The translations under genes and the position numbers were made by a program. DNA of 21,503 nucleotides from JBOHWJ01 sp050736615. GTDB lineage: Bacteria; Desulfobacterota; Binatia; Binatales; Binataceae. The stretch lies in assembly GCA_050736615.1 (NCBI GenBank), contig JBOHWL010000257.1, positions 1 to 21,503 of the forward strand, in the 5' to 3' direction. The notes below the pieces were generated by a model that had not been told where the DNA came from, searched no databases, and saw nothing but the letters and a program-made list of their open reading frames with translations. Positions 21,490 to 21,503 of the stretch are shown piece after piece; within the stretch, counting starts at the first letter, position 1; the number at the start of each line of letters is the position of its first letter.

Positions 21490-21503
21490 GTGAAAGTCAG
21501 AGC
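21490..21503 (+). CDS. possible start of another gene at the right edge
   Basis: GTG 21490 lies 9 bases after AAGGA (21476-21480) and opens a frame reading M-K-V-R before the window ends. An M-K-V-R-A start is common in zinc-type alcohol dehydrogenases, but four codons cannot support a name. Confidence 0.3.

Noticed and set aside
1..21503. CRISPR array, tRNA, rRNA, transposase, integrase or phage genes
   Set aside because: No regularly spaced repeats, tRNA-like cloverleaf, rRNA signature or recombinase motif was seen by eye on either strand. A tRNAscan, Rfam and ISfinder search would be the decisive test.

Overview
The window is about 21.5 kb of chromosome from a soil- or sediment-type bacterium. 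G+C is around 57-60% in the core genes I sampled. The gene mix is leucine biosynthesis, ammonium assimilation, a hydroquinone-cleaving dioxygenase, a NIPSNAP protein, a luciferase-like monooxygenase, a Hanks-type kinase and short dispersed palindromes. This would suit an uncultured soil lineage such as Candidatus Binatota or a related proteobacterial-type group, but that placement is inference; no rRNA or other phylogenetic marker is present.

Layout: positions 1-111 hold the 3' end of a methyltransferase-like gene. Positions 301-1498 form an A+T-rich two-gene module: a STAS-like/GHKL-ATPase protein and a DUF4325 (STAS-like) protein, overlapping by 14 bases. Next are leuC and leuD (1729-3750). 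On the minus strand follow the hydroquinone 1,2-dioxygenase large subunit, a truncated remnant of its small subunit abutting a dispersed repeat, and a NIPSNAP-family gene (3890-5636). An APC-family permease (5906-7585) is divergent from these.

The central block (7839-11677) reads DUF2934 protein, PP2C phosphatase, membrane-anchored Ser/Thr kinase and Amt ammonium transporter. The phosphatase-kinase and kinase-Amt junctions are ATGA-type overlaps. An Lrp/AsnC regulator with its own strong-looking promoter then overlaps gltB by 4 bases, and gltD follows after a repeat-containing gap (11907-18725). Together these genes would import ammonium and pass its nitrogen into glutamate through GOGAT. No PII (GlnK) gene lies beside amt; a protein kinase/phosphatase pair holds that position instead. 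This is the most system-like arrangement in the window.

The right end holds a D-arginine-dehydrogenase-like FAD oxidase on the minus strand and a divergent luciferase-like monooxygenase, followed by a perfect 11-bp inverted repeat and the possible start of another gene. Three copies of a palindromic dispersed repeat (about 5161-5283, 17049-17222 and 18788-18915) sit in intergenic gaps. I saw no tRNA, rRNA, CRISPR array, transposase or phage gene.
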